From NCBI RefSeq assembly GCF_003732425.1, contig NZ_MOBX01000015.1:638303-702302 (forward strand): a stretch of DNA of 64,000 nucleotides, read 5' to 3'. Positions 35,530-43,828 of the stretch are shown piece after piece; position 1 is the stretch's first letter; the number at the start of each line of letters is the position of its first letter. The position numbers were made by a program, and so were the translations under genes. Source of the DNA: Pseudomonas fluorescens. GTDB lineage: Bacteria > Pseudomonadota > Gammaproteobacteria > Pseudomonadales > Pseudomonadaceae. Below the pieces are notes generated by a model. That model was not told the origin of the DNA and ran no database searches. It saw only the letters and a program-made list of their open reading frames with translations.

Positions 35530-35748
35530 ATGTATGTTTGTCTCTGCACTGGCGTCACCGACGGACAGATCCGCGATGCGATCTATGAAGGTTGCTGCAG
35601 CTATAAAGAAGTCCGCCAGGCCACCGGCGTCGCCAGCCAATGCGGCAAATGTGCGTGCCTTGCAAAGGAAGTCGTTCGCGAAACCCTGACAAAGCTGCAA
35701 ACCGCTCAGGCTGCGATCCCCTATCCTGTAGAATTTACCGCCGCTTGA
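35530..35748 (+). CDS. bfd: Bacterioferritin-associated ferredoxin
   Basis: 72 aa, ATG 35530 (MYVCLCTGVTDGQIR). The [2Fe-2S] ligands C4, C6, C38 and C41 are in place. It docks on BfrB and reduces the ferric core to release iron; the bacterioferritin gene is 199 nt downstream behind a terminator. A Fur-like site precedes it. Confidence 0.95.
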   Translation: MYVCLCTGVTDGQIRDAIYEGCCSYKEVRQATGVASQCGKCACLAKEVVRETLTKLQTAQAAIPYPVEFTAA

Positions 35749-35765
35749 TTGCCCCCATTTCAAAG

Positions 35766-35790
35766 AACCGGACTTATGTCCGGTTTTTTT
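35766..35790 (+). terminator. Terminator after bfd
   Basis: 8-bp stem AACCGGAC / GTCCGGTT, TTAT loop, then TTTTT. Confidence 0.88.
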
Positions 35791-35947
35791 ATGCCTGAAA
35801 ATCAATTGCTTAGCGTTCAGACGCGGAACACAAACATTCTTATTCCGATTAATTTTCATATATTATTCAATAACTTAGGTTTGACACTTATAAGTACGAA
35901 GCTCAAACTCCCCGTATATACAGTTAATACAGGGCAGGACTCCGATC

Positions 35948-36421
35948 ATGAAAGGCGACATTACAGTCATCCAGCATCTCAACAAGATCCTTGCCAATGA
36001 GCTGGTCGCGATCAATCAGTACTTCCTGCATGCCCGCATGTATGAAGATTGGGGCCTGAACAAGCTCGGCAAGCACGAGTACAAAGAATCCATCGACGAG
36101 ATGAAACACGCGGACAAGCTAATCAAGCGCATCCTGTTCCTCGAAGGCCTGCCAAATGTGCAGGACCTCGGCAAGCTGCACATCGGCGAGCACACCAAGG
36201 AAATGCTGGAGTGCGACCTGCGCATCGAGAAGACCGGCCATGCTGACCTGAAGACCGCGATCGCCCATTGCGAAACCGTTGGCGACTTTGGCAGTCGTGA
36301 ACTGCTCGAAGATATCCTCGAATCCGAGGAAGAACATATCGACTGGCTGGAAACCCAACTGGGCCTGATCGATAAAGTCGGCCTTGAGAATTATCTGCAG
36401 TCGCAGATGGGCGAAGAGTAG
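35948..36421 (+). CDS. bfrB: Bacterioferritin (haem-binding, BfrB-type)
   Basis: 157 aa. Ferroxidase ligands E18, E51, H54 and, later, E94/E127/H130-type residues in ESEEEHIDWLE, and the haem ligand Met52 (IDEMKHADK). Forms a 24-mer that oxidises and stores iron. Separated from bfd by a terminator and an AT-rich 150-nt region, so it has its own promoter; this agrees with opposite iron responses of the two genes. Confidence 0.96.
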   Translation: MKGDITVIQHLNKILANELVAINQYFLHARMYEDWGLNKLGKHEYKESIDEMKHADKLIKRILFLEGLPNVQDLGKLHIGEHTKEMLECDLRIEKTGHADLKTAIAHCETVGDFGSRELLEDILESEEEHIDWLETQLGLIDKVGLENYLQSQMGEE

Positions 36422-36488
36422 GAGGTGCTGCAGGCGGCGATCTCTTTCGATTGCACCGGCACCTTGCAGTAACTTTTTCGAACGCACT

Positions 36489-36526
36489 AAAAAGCCCCGC
36501 CCTCTTTCGAGTGGCGGGGCTTTTTA
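36489..36526 (+). terminator. Terminator after bacterioferritin
   Basis: AAAAAGCCCCGCC / GGCGGGGCTTTTT with a CTCTTTCGAGT loop region; strong on both strands. Confidence 0.9.
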
Positions 36527-36534
36527 TTGGCTGA

Positions 36535-36580
36535 AGATCAAAGGATCGCAGCCTCGTTTCACTCGACAGCTCCTACAGGA
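36535..36580. repeat. Single-arm family-A repeat, variant form
   Basis: GATCAAAGGATCGCAGCCTC... with the same GTTTCACTCGACAGCTCC replacement as the copy at 481-522. No inverted partner follows. Confidence 0.65.
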
Positions 36581-36605
36581 GAAGCCGGTGTCGCATGAAT
36601 ACGAC

Positions 36606-36631
36606 GAGGGAGCGGGCAGGCTCGCTCCCTC
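36606..36631. repeat. Short family-B palindrome at the grxD 3' end
   Basis: GAGGGAGCG / CGCTCCCTC around GGCAGGCT, 7 nt beyond the grxD stop. Confidence 0.65.
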
Positions 36632-36638
36632 AGTCCAA

Positions 36639-36980
36639 TCAGGCTTCGGACTTGTTCGCAGCGGCGGCTTCAACAGCTGCCTTGATGGTGCTTTGCAGCG
36701 AACCGTCTGCAGCCATCTCGGTCATGATGTCGCTACCGCCGACCAGTTCACCGCCGACCCACAGTTGCGGGAAAGTCGGCCAGTTGGCGTACTTCGGCAG
36801 GTTGGCGCGGATTTCCGGGTTCTGCAGGATGTCCACGTACGCAAACTTTTCGCCACAAGCCATCACAGCCTGCGCAGCTTTCGCAGAGAAGCCACACTGT
36901 GGGGCATTCGGCGAGCCTTTCATGTAAAGCAGAATGGTGTTGTTGGCAATCTGCTCTTTAATCGTTTCGATGATATCCAT
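36639..36980 (-). CDS. grxD: Monothiol glutaredoxin Grx4/GrxD
   Basis: Start ATG 36978-36980 (MDIIETIKEQIANN), GAGG upstream. 113 aa. CGFS active site at C29, glutathione-binding WPTFPQLWVGGELVGGSDI. Carries [2Fe-2S] clusters with glutathione or BolA in the cytoplasm. In the same iron-related neighbourhood as bfd/bfrB. Confidence 0.95.
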   Translation of the reverse strand: MDIIETIKEQIANNTILLYMKGSPNAPQCGFSAKAAQAVMACGEKFAYVDILQNPEIRANLPKYANWPTFPQLWVGGELVGGSDIMTEMAADGSLQSTIKAAVEAAAANKSEA

Positions 36981-37077
36981 GGAGCACCTCGGCTGAACTT
37001 TCCGACTCATGGGTCGGCACGGTGACGCATTGTAACGGAATCCCGAGCGCCATGCTCGGTCTCCCCGACGGTCACGT

Positions 37078-39183
37078 TCAGGCCGCCGCCACCGTCACCG
37101 GCACGCCATTAAGCGCGGCGTTACCCGACAGTTCATCAAGCTGACATTCATCGGTCAGATCGTTTGCGCTCGACCCCGGCTGACTACTGGCTATCGCCAT
37201 TTGCACGCCCGGCCGCGCATGCCCCCAGCCGTGCGGCAGGCTGACCACACCTTTCATCATGTCCAGACTGCCGAGCACTTCCACCTCGATCTGCCCGACC
37301 CGCGAACTGACGCGCACCAACTGCCCATCGTTGAGGCCACGACTGGCGAGGTCATCCGGATGCATCAGCAACTGATGGCGCGGCTTGCCCTTCACCAGAC
37401 GGTGATAGTTGTGCATCCACGAATTGTTGCTGCGCACATGACGGCGGCCAATCATCAACAGCTCATCGGCGGCCGGTGCCTGCAATGCGGCAAAGCGTGC
37501 GAGGTCAGCAAGGATCTCTGGCGGAGCAGCCTGCACACGTTGATTCGGCGTTTTCAGACGCGCAGCCAGATTCGGCTTCAACGCGCCCAGATCAATCCCG
37601 TGGGGATGATCGAACAACGTCGCCAACGAAAGTTTTTGCTCGGACGCGTCACCGTACAGGCCCATGCGCAGGCCCATGTCGATCATCTTCGCCGGTGGCA
37701 TGGTCGGTTTCAGTTCCTTGCCAGTCTTCTCGGCAAAAGCCTTGGCCAGGCCCACAAAGATCTCCCAGTCATGCAAAGCGCCCTCGGGTTTGGCGAGGAT
37801 CGCGCGGTTGAAGCGGGTGACGTTGCGCACCGCGAACAGGTTGAACGTGGTGTCGTAGTGATCATTTTCCAGCGCCGAGGTCGACGGCAGGATCAGGTCG
37901 GCATAGCGTGTGGTTTCGTTGATGTACAGGTCGATGCTGACCATGAACTCCAGGCCATCCAGCGCCTGCTCCAGTTGCCGCCCGTTCGGCGTCGACAACA
38001 CTGGATTACCGGCGACGGTGATCAGCGCACGAATCTGGCCCTCGCCTTCAGTGAGCATCTCTTCGGCCAGGGCCGAGACCGGCAACTCACCACCGTATTC
38101 AGGACGTCCGGAAACGCGACTCTGCCATTTATTGAAATGCCCGCCCGAGGTAGACGCCACCAGATCCACAGCGGGTTCGGTGCACAGCGCACCGCCGACG
38201 CGATCGAGATTGCCGGTGACCAGATTGATCAACTGCACCACCCAGTGGCACAAGGTGCCGAAGGCCTGCGTCGAAACGCCCATGCGCCCGTAGCACACGG
38301 CACTCCGCGCGGCGGCGAAATCCCGGGCCAGTTGGCGGATCTGCTCGGCAGGCACCGCACACAACGGGCTCATGGCTTCAGCGGTAAACGCGGCGACGGC
38401 CGCGCGCACGTCATCCAGCCCATCGACCGGCAAATGACTTTCGCGGGTCAAGCCTTCGCTAAACAGGGTGTTGAGCACGCCAAACAACAGCGCCGCATCG
38501 CCACCCGGACGCACGAACAAATGCTGATCAGCCATTGCCGCTGTCTCGCTGCGCCGTGGATCAACCACCACGACTTTGCCGCCCCGCGCCTGAATCGCTT
38601 TCAAACGTTTCTCGACATCCGGCACGGTCATGATGCTGCCGTTGGACGCCAGCGGATTACCGCCGAGAATCAGCATAAAGTCGGTGTGATCGATATCTGG
38701 AATCGGCAACAGCAAACCATGGCCGTACATCAGATAACTGCTCAGATGATGCGGCAACTGATCGACCGAAGTCGCCGAATAGCGATTGCGCGTCTTCAGC
38801 AACCCCAGGAAATAATTGCTGTGGGTCATCAGCCCGTAGTTATGCACGCTCGGGTTGCCTTGATAGACCGCAACGGCGTTCTGGCCATGGCGCTCCTGAA
38901 TCGCCGCCAATTTCTCGGCCACCAGCGCAAAAGCCTCGTCCCACTCGATCGGCAGCCATTCGCTGCCAACGCGGCGCATCGGCTGGCGCAGGCGATCCGG
39001 ATCGTTCTGAATGTCTTGCAGGGCTACGGCCTTGGGGCAGATGTGGCCACGGCTGAAGGTGTCGAGGGCGTCACCCTTGATCGAGGTGATCGCGACGTTG
39101 CCCTCGGTTTCGGTGGTCTCGATGGTCAGCCCGCAAATGGCTTCACACAGATGGCAGGCACGGTGATGGAGAGTCTTGGTCAT
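37078..39183 (-). CDS. Molybdopterin-dependent oxidoreductase with [4Fe-4S] cluster (DMSO-reductase superfamily)
   Basis: 701 aa. [4Fe-4S] ligands C10, C13, C17 and C49; ICPKAVAL; NPSVHNYG; bis-MGD pocket segments (GGNPLASNGSIM, VVVDPRRSETA, DQHLFVRPGGDAALLFGVL) and a C-terminal beta-barrel domain (MHPDDLASRGLNDGQLVRVSS...LPHGWGH). The metal-ligand region reads RYSATSVDQLPHH. No Tat signal is present and no electron-transfer or membrane subunit gene is adjacent, so it should be a soluble cytoplasmic, stand-alone enzyme (formate dehydrogenase-like or assimilatory type). The substrate cannot be deduced. 97 nt from the grxD start. Confidence 0.88.
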   Translation of the reverse strand: MTKTLHHRACHLCEAICGLTIETTETEGNVAITSIKGDALDTFSRGHICPKAVALQDIQNDPDRLRQPMRRVGSEWLPIEWDEAFALVAEKLAAIQERHGQNAVAVYQGNPSVHNYGLMTHSNYFLGLLKTRNRYSATSVDQLPHHLSSYLMYGHGLLLPIPDIDHTDFMLILGGNPLASNGSIMTVPDVEKRLKAIQARGGKVVVVDPRRSETAAMADQHLFVRPGGDAALLFGVLNTLFSEGLTRESHLPVDGLDDVRAAVAAFTAEAMSPLCAVPAEQIRQLARDFAAARSAVCYGRMGVSTQAFGTLCHWVVQLINLVTGNLDRVGGALCTEPAVDLVASTSGGHFNKWQSRVSGRPEYGGELPVSALAEEMLTEGEGQIRALITVAGNPVLSTPNGRQLEQALDGLEFMVSIDLYINETTRYADLILPSTSALENDHYDTTFNLFAVRNVTRFNRAILAKPEGALHDWEIFVGLAKAFAEKTGKELKPTMPPAKMIDMGLRMGLYGDASEQKLSLATLFDHPHGIDLGALKPNLAARLKTPNQRVQAAPPEILADLARFAALQAPAADELLMIGRRHVRSNNSWMHNYHRLVKGKPRHQLLMHPDDLASRGLNDGQLVRVSSRVGQIEVEVLGSLDMMKGVVSLPHGWGHARPGVQMAIASSQPGSSANDLTDECQLDELSGNAALNGVPVTVAAA

Positions 39184-39317
39184 GGCCAGTCTCTGTCTTG
39201 TTCTGGGCAGGCAATCAGGCCCGCGGGAACAAAACTATGGCCCGAGAGAGGAAGCGGCGCCAGCGACGTTCGTCTTGTGAATCGACGGTTATCAGGCGAG
39301 CCGATAAACCGCCATGA

Positions 39318-39608
39318 TCAGCTCGACGGCAGCTGCGGCGGCGCGGCCAGCTGAATTTCCTGGATGGTTTCGATCTGCTCGTGGGCGACGTGCACACCGG
39401 TGAGTTCGCCGATCAATCGCCAGTGTTCGTCGAGACCGGTACTGATGGTCGCCATGCGATCGATCATGTGGCGGCCGGCGCTCTTCACCACCTCGTCTTC
39501 ACTGCGCAGCAGTTCAAAAGACATCGAAGTGACCGACGCGGTGAGATGGGTCAGTGAGCGAGCCGTGTGGCCCAGCAGTTCCATTAACAGTTTTTCTTTC
39601 GATTCCAT
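39318..39608 (-). CDS. Conserved hypothetical helical protein
   Basis: 96 aa, ATG 39606-39608 with GGAAG upstream. Predicted nearly all-helical (KLLMELLGHTARSLTHLTASVTSMSFELLRSEDEVVKSAGRHM split over two helices), no signal peptide, and an Ala/Pro-rich end (LAAPPQLPSS). I do not recognise a family. Same orientation as the molybdopterin enzyme (134 nt apart), so possibly co-transcribed. The coding call rests on length, Shine-Dalgarno and codon use. Confidence 0.65.
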   Translation of the reverse strand: MESKEKLLMELLGHTARSLTHLTASVTSMSFELLRSEDEVVKSAGRHMIDRMATISTGLDEHWRLIGELTGVHVAHEQIETIQEIQLAAPPQLPSS

Positions 39609-40009
39609 GCGGAGGCTTCCTGCGTCGCTCGAAACTTATTTATAACCCAGCACTTTGCTTTAGCAAATGTTTCAGCCCGAGCATCCGACCAAGTGATGGC
39701 ATGGCGCCACGGTCGTAAACCGACCCAAGCGACGCGATCCCCGCCACGGCGCATTGCCAAGCCAGGCGAGGCCAGTGTACAAAGAGGCTCGCTGCTGTCC
39801 TGAACCCGGCTTCAAATGCGCCACTGCAACAGCCAGTGCGCCCTCCGAAACCCGCAAAAACCGTAGCCTATTGGAAAAACGCGACATTTAGTGTCAATAT
39901 CGCGCCTTCCCCTATTTCGTCGCCCCGTGCGGCTTACGCCGCAGGTCTCGCCCGTTGTTCCGTTAAACAAGGCTTTGAGCATCTGCGGTCTGTAGCAAAA
40001 AGGTAGTCA
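39609..40009. other. Intergenic region upstream of argF
   Basis: About 400 nt. It contains a candidate ArgR half-site (39871-39886). A 71-codon minus-strand ORF at 39672-39887 has no ribosome-binding site or recognisable features and is not called. Nothing else recognised. Confidence 0.55.
39871..39886 (-). promoter_or_regulatory. ArgR-site candidate upstream of argF
   Basis: On the minus strand TGTCGC, eight nt, then AA, the pattern TGTCGCN8AA recalled for Pseudomonas ArgR. It lies 124 nt before argF. A second TGTC (39892-39895) on the plus strand is close by. Confidence 0.45.
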
Positions 40010-40933
40010 ATGATGAGCGCAAGGCACTTTCTCTCCCTGATGGATTGCACGCCCGAAGAGCTGGTCAGCGTGATCCGTCGAGGCGTTGAGCTCAAGGACC
40101 TGCGTAACCGCGGCGTACTGTTCGAGCCTCTGAAAAACCGTGTTCTGGGGATGATCTTCGAGAAATCCTCGACCCGGACCCGCATCTCGTTCGAGGCCGG
40201 CATGATCCAGCTCGGCGGCCAGGCCATCTTCCTGTCCCCGCGTGATACCCAACTGGGCCGTGGCGAGCCGATCGGCGACTGCGCCATCGTCATGTCGAGC
40301 ATGCTCGATGCGGTGATGATCCGTACCTTTGCCCACAGCACCCTGACCGAATTCGCCGCCAACTCGCGTGTGCCGGTGATCAACGGCCTGTCCGATGACC
40401 TGCACCCGTGCCAGTTGCTGGCCGACATGCAGACGTTCCTTGAGCACCGTGGCTCGATCCAGGGCAAGACCGTGGCCTGGATCGGTGACGGCAACAACAT
40501 GTGCAACAGCTATATAGAAGCGGCGATCCAGTTCGACTTCCAGTTGCGCGTTGCCTGCCCGGAAGGCTACGAGCCGAACCCTGAGTTCGTGGCCAGGGCC
40601 GGTGATCGCGTGACCATCGTCCGCGATCCGCAAGACGCCGTGCGCGGCGCGCATCTGGTGAGTACCGACGTCTGGACTTCGATGGGTCAGGAGGAGGAAA
40701 CTGCCAAGCGCCTCAAGCTGTTCGCGCCGTTCCAGGTCAACCGTGCCCTGCTCGACCTCGCTGCCGAGGACGTGCTGTTCATGCATTGCCTGCCGGCGCA
40801 CCGTGGCGAAGAAATCAGCCTCGACCTGCTTGACGACCCACGCTCCGTCGCCTGGGATCAGGCAGAAAACCGTCTCCACGCACAGAAGGCCCTGCTCGAG
40901 TTCCTCGTCGAACCGGCATATCACCACGCATGA
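40010..40933 (+). CDS. argF: Ornithine carbamoyltransferase, anabolic
   Basis: 307 aa from ATG 40010; the next codon is also ATG and either could initiate (AAAGG precedes). Carbamoyl-phosphate site SSTRTRISFE, HPCQLLADMQT, and the ornithine/catalytic HCLPAHRGEEI. Length and ending are those of the anabolic enzyme rather than catabolic ArcB (~336 aa). Stop overlaps the following ABC ATPase start. Confidence 0.95.
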   Translation: MMSARHFLSLMDCTPEELVSVIRRGVELKDLRNRGVLFEPLKNRVLGMIFEKSSTRTRISFEAGMIQLGGQAIFLSPRDTQLGRGEPIGDCAIVMSSMLDAVMIRTFAHSTLTEFAANSRVPVINGLSDDLHPCQLLADMQTFLEHRGSIQGKTVAWIGDGNNMCNSYIEAAIQFDFQLRVACPEGYEPNPEFVARAGDRVTIVRDPQDAVRGAHLVSTDVWTSMGQEEETAKRLKLFAPFQVNRALLDLAAEDVLFMHCLPAHRGEEISLDLLDDPRSVAWDQAENRLHAQKALLEFLVEPAYHHA

Positions 40934-42039
40934 GCCATGAATTACTGCTGAACCTGCGCAACCTCGCTTGCGGCTATCAAGATCAACGTGTGGTGCAGAA
41001 CCTCAATCTGCACCTCAACGCCGGTGACATCGGCTGCCTGCTCGGCTCGTCCGGCTGCGGCAAGACCACCACCCTGCGCGCCATTGCCGGATTTGAACCG
41101 GTGCACGAAGGTGAAATCACCCTCGGAGGCGAGACCCTTTCCAGCGCCGGTTTCACCCTGGCCCCGGAAAAACGCCGGATCGGCATGGTGTTCCAGGACT
41201 ACGCACTGTTCCCGCACCTGAGCGTGGCCGACAACATCGCCTTCGGCATCCGCAAGCATCCGCAGAAGGATCGCGTGACCGAAGAGTTGCTCGAACTGGT
41301 CAACCTGAAGAACCTCGGCAAGCGCTTCCCGCACGAGCTGTCCGGCGGCCAGCAACAGCGCGTCGCCCTCGCCCGCGCCTTGGCGCCGGAGCCGCAGTTG
41401 CTGCTGCTCGATGAGCCGTTCTCCAACCTCGATGGCGAACTGCGCCGCAAGCTCAGCCATGAAGTGCGCGACATCCTCAAATTCCGTGGCACCAGCGCGA
41501 TTCTGGTGACCCACGATCAGGAAGAAGCCTTCGCCGTCAGCGATCACGTTGGCGTGTTCAAGGAAGGTCGACTGGAACAGTGGGATACGCCGTACAACCT
41601 CTATCACGAGCCAGCAACGCCTTATGTGGCCAGCTTCATCGGTCAGGGTTACTTCATTCGTGGTCAGCTCGGCAGCCCGGAATCGGTGCAGACCGAACTG
41701 GGTGAGCTGCGCGGCAATCGGGCGTATACGTGGCCGATTGGCGGAGCGGTGGATGTGTTGCTGCGCCCGGACGACATTGTTTACGCGCCGGACAGTGCGT
41801 TGAAAGCACAGATTGTCGGCAAGACGTTCCTCGGCGCTTCGACGCTGTATCGCCTGCAACTGCCGACGGGTGCGCAGCTGGAATCGATTTTCCCCAGCCA
41901 TGCGGATCATCAGGTGGGTGCAGAGGTGGGGATTCGTGTTGCCGCTGAGCATCTGGTCTTGTTCCAGGCTTCCGGCAGCACCGCCGCACAAATCCCGGCA
42001 TTAGAAAACGGCGTCCGCCGCTACAGCACCGCGCTTTAA
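40930..42039 (+). CDS. ABC transporter ATP-binding protein (FbpC/PotA type), orphan
   Basis: 369 aa; ATG overlaps the argF stop. Walker A GSSGCGKTT, Q-loop VFQDYALFPHL, signature LSGGQQQR, Walker B LLLLDEPFSNLD, His switch VTHDQEE, then a C-terminal TOBE-type regulatory domain (DVLLRPDDIVYAPDS). The family energises uptake of Fe(III), polyamines or sulfonates. No permease or binding-protein gene is next to it, so its partners are elsewhere. It matches the gene following argF in P. aeruginosa. Confidence 0.9.
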   Translation: MSHELLLNLRNLACGYQDQRVVQNLNLHLNAGDIGCLLGSSGCGKTTTLRAIAGFEPVHEGEITLGGETLSSAGFTLAPEKRRIGMVFQDYALFPHLSVADNIAFGIRKHPQKDRVTEELLELVNLKNLGKRFPHELSGGQQQRVALARALAPEPQLLLLDEPFSNLDGELRRKLSHEVRDILKFRGTSAILVTHDQEEAFAVSDHVGVFKEGRLEQWDTPYNLYHEPATPYVASFIGQGYFIRGQLGSPESVQTELGELRGNRAYTWPIGGAVDVLLRPDDIVYAPDSALKAQIVGKTFLGASTLYRLQLPTGAQLESIFPSHADHQVGAEVGIRVAAEHLVLFQASGSTAAQIPALENGVRRYSTAL

Positions 42040-42040
42040 A

Positions 42041-42113
42041 GATCAAAAGATCGCAGCCTTCGGCAGCTCCTACAGGGATCAATGCAGGAGCTGCCGAAGG
42101 CTGCGATCTTTTA
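42041..42113. repeat. Palindromic REP-doublet (family A)
   Basis: GATCAAAAGATCGCAGCC... (42041-42075) inverted at ~42083-42112 with a short spacer, between two convergent genes. Confidence 0.9.
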
Positions 42114-42117
42114 GCTT

Positions 42118-42900
42118 TTAACCGAGGATAAGGGTACCGCTGGCAACCAGCGTCGCATTGCCGCCAATCTTCACCCGCTCACCTTCCAACCGGCAGTACA
42201 ACTCCCCGCCCCGCGCCGAACGCTGGCACGCGGTCAGGCTCGACTTGCCCAGACGTTTGGACCAATAGGGAATCAGGCTGCAATGCGTCGAGCCGGTCAC
42301 CGGGTCTTCATTGATGCCGATCGCCGGGGCGAAATAACGCGAGACAAAGTCGTGCTGATCGCCGCGCGCGGTGACGATCGCGCCCAGCCACGGCAGTTTG
42401 GCCAGCGCAACCATATCCGGTTTGCAATCGAGTACTGCCTGCTCCGATTCCAGCACTACAAACAGTTCGTTTGAGCCGAGCACATCAACGGCTTCAACAC
42501 CCAGCGCCCGCTCGACATCCAGGGTTACACCAATCTCTGACGGCACGATCGACGGGAAGTCCAGCCACAGGCGGCCCTCTTCACGGCTGACGCTCAACGG
42601 CCCGGACTGGCTGGTGAAGTCGATACGCTCAGCGCTTTCCTTGTAGATCTCGAACAGCACATAAGCACTGGCCAACGTTGCGTGCCCACACAACGGTACT
42701 TCAGTGGTCGGGGTAAACCAGCGGATATGCCAGGCCTGACCTTCGCGCACCAGAAACGCGGTTTCCGCCAGATTATGTTCGGCGGCGATCTTCTGCATCA
42801 GCTCATCCGCGAGCCATGCCTCCAGCCGATAAACCATTGCCGGGTTACCACTGAACGGCCGATCACTGAACGCGTCAACTTGATGAAACTCGAGCTGCAT
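42118..42900 (-). CDS. PhzF-family isomerase-like protein
   Basis: 260 aa, GGGAGAAAG before the ATG. PhzF/DAP-epimerase fold: N-terminal QVDAFSDRPFSGNPAMV, catalytic Glu46 in HNLAETAFLV, RWFTPTTEVPLCGHATLASA, and the second-half signature NEDPVTGSTHCSLIPYW. Not part of a phenazine cluster: no phz gene is near, so the substrate is unknown. Single gene. Confidence 0.9.
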   Translation of the reverse strand: MQLEFHQVDAFSDRPFSGNPAMVYRLEAWLADELMQKIAAEHNLAETAFLVREGQAWHIRWFTPTTEVPLCGHATLASAYVLFEIYKESAERIDFTSQSGPLSVSREEGRLWLDFPSIVPSEIGVTLDVERALGVEAVDVLGSNELFVVLESEQAVLDCKPDMVALAKLPWLGAIVTARGDQHDFVSRYFAPAIGINEDPVTGSTHCSLIPYWSKRLGKSSLTACQRSARGGELYCRLEGERVKIGGNATLVASGTLILG

Positions 42901-42995
42901 AACTTTCTCCCTAAGTCAGTCGGCAGAGCATGCAGCGACGCTGCGATCAGCGCCAGTGACAGAACCGGTCAATTTTCTACATACAGCAATAACGG

Positions 42996-43466
42996 CTAAG
43001 GACGACCGATGTCGGCAAATTTCGCTTGGGTGTGTTCGGCAAGCACGGCAGGTGCCAATTCGACTTCCAGGCCACGCCGGCCGGCGCTGACGTAAATAGT
43101 CGCAAACCCCTGAGCCGAGTTGTCGATGAAGGTGCGCAGGCGTTTTTTCTGTCCCAATGGGCTGATGCCACCCAGCAGATAACCGGTGGAGCGCTGGGCG
43201 GCTGCCGGGTCAGCCATTTCGACTTTTTTCACGCCCGCGGCATGCGCCAGACCTTTGAGGTCGAGGCTTCCGACGACCGGCACCACCGCCACCAGCAACT
43301 CACCTTTTTCGCTGGCTGCCAGCAGGGTTTTAAACACCTGCGCTGGCTCAAGCGCGAGTTTCTCTGCGGCCTCCAGGCCATAGGACGCGGCCTTCGGGTC
43401 ATGTTCGTAACTGTGCACGCGATGTTCGGCACGAACTTTTTTCAACAAGTCCAACGCAGGGGTCAT
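42996..43466 (-). CDS. ybaK: Cys-tRNA(Pro)/Cys-tRNA deacylase YbaK/EbsC
   Basis: 156 aa, GGAG upstream. YbaK domain with the essential Lys46 (VFKTLLA) and GGISPLGQKKRLRTFID. Removes Cys mischarged on tRNA-Pro. Divergent from glpF. Confidence 0.95.
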   Translation of the reverse strand: MTPALDLLKKVRAEHRVHSYEHDPKAASYGLEAAEKLALEPAQVFKTLLAASEKGELLVAVVPVVGSLDLKGLAHAAGVKKVEMADPAAAQRSTGYLLGGISPLGQKKRLRTFIDNSAQGFATIYVSAGRRGLEVELAPAVLAEHTQAKFADIGRP

Positions 43467-43828
43467 GGCAGCTCCAGGCTTGGCAATGGCAAAAAATTCT
43501 TTCGCCGGATTCTAGGTGATTGGCCTCCAAAAGGCTCTATCCCAAGCCGCGATTCCCGTGGCTTGCAGGTAATCCGCAGACGCTGTCGCGCCTCGACCAC
43601 ACGGGATCATTCACACGGCGAATAGTTTTATTGTGACCGATGGTTCACTTTCGACCTTTGACAGGTTTGTTTCTTGTCTATATTTTTTCGAAACTGAATA
43701 ATGTAAGAATTATCATCATCGCGGCACCCAGCAGTAAACCGAGAACGGAATGGGGATTCCTACTCGGGGAAAATCGCGCCTTGCCCTGTCGGCAACGCGC
43801 CAGACAACAACAAAAAACGAGGTTTTCA
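43467..43828. other. Promoter region upstream of glpFK
   Basis: 362 nt between ybaK and glpF. It contains the strong sigma-70 promoter at 43658-43686 and an AT-rich leader of about 135 nt with TTTTTTCGAAA near the start point, a possible GlpR half-site. No gene seen. Confidence 0.6.
43658..43686 (+). promoter_or_regulatory. Sigma-70 promoter for glpF-glpK
   Basis: TTGACA (43658-43663), 17-nt spacer, TATTTT (43681-43686): consensus -35 and a -10 with one mismatch class. Confidence 0.65.

Noticed and set aside
35881..35910. TTGACA at 35881 as a sigma-70 promoter for bacterioferritin
   Set aside because: At 17 nt spacing the -10 would be CAAACT, too weak to call; other spacings are no better.
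34613..36980. The peroxiredoxin-bfd-bfrB-grxD stretch as an unusual iron/redox island
   Set aside because: The order is the standard one of Pseudomonas as I remember it, with every protein of normal length and complete active sites.
37201..39354. 717-codon plus-strand ORF opposite the molybdopterin oxidoreductase
   Set aside because: Same kind of shadow frame; the minus-strand product has complete cofactor motifs and a proper start.
39672..39887. 71-codon minus-strand ORF upstream of argF
   Set aside because: No Shine-Dalgarno, no recognisable features, and it overlaps the candidate argF control region.
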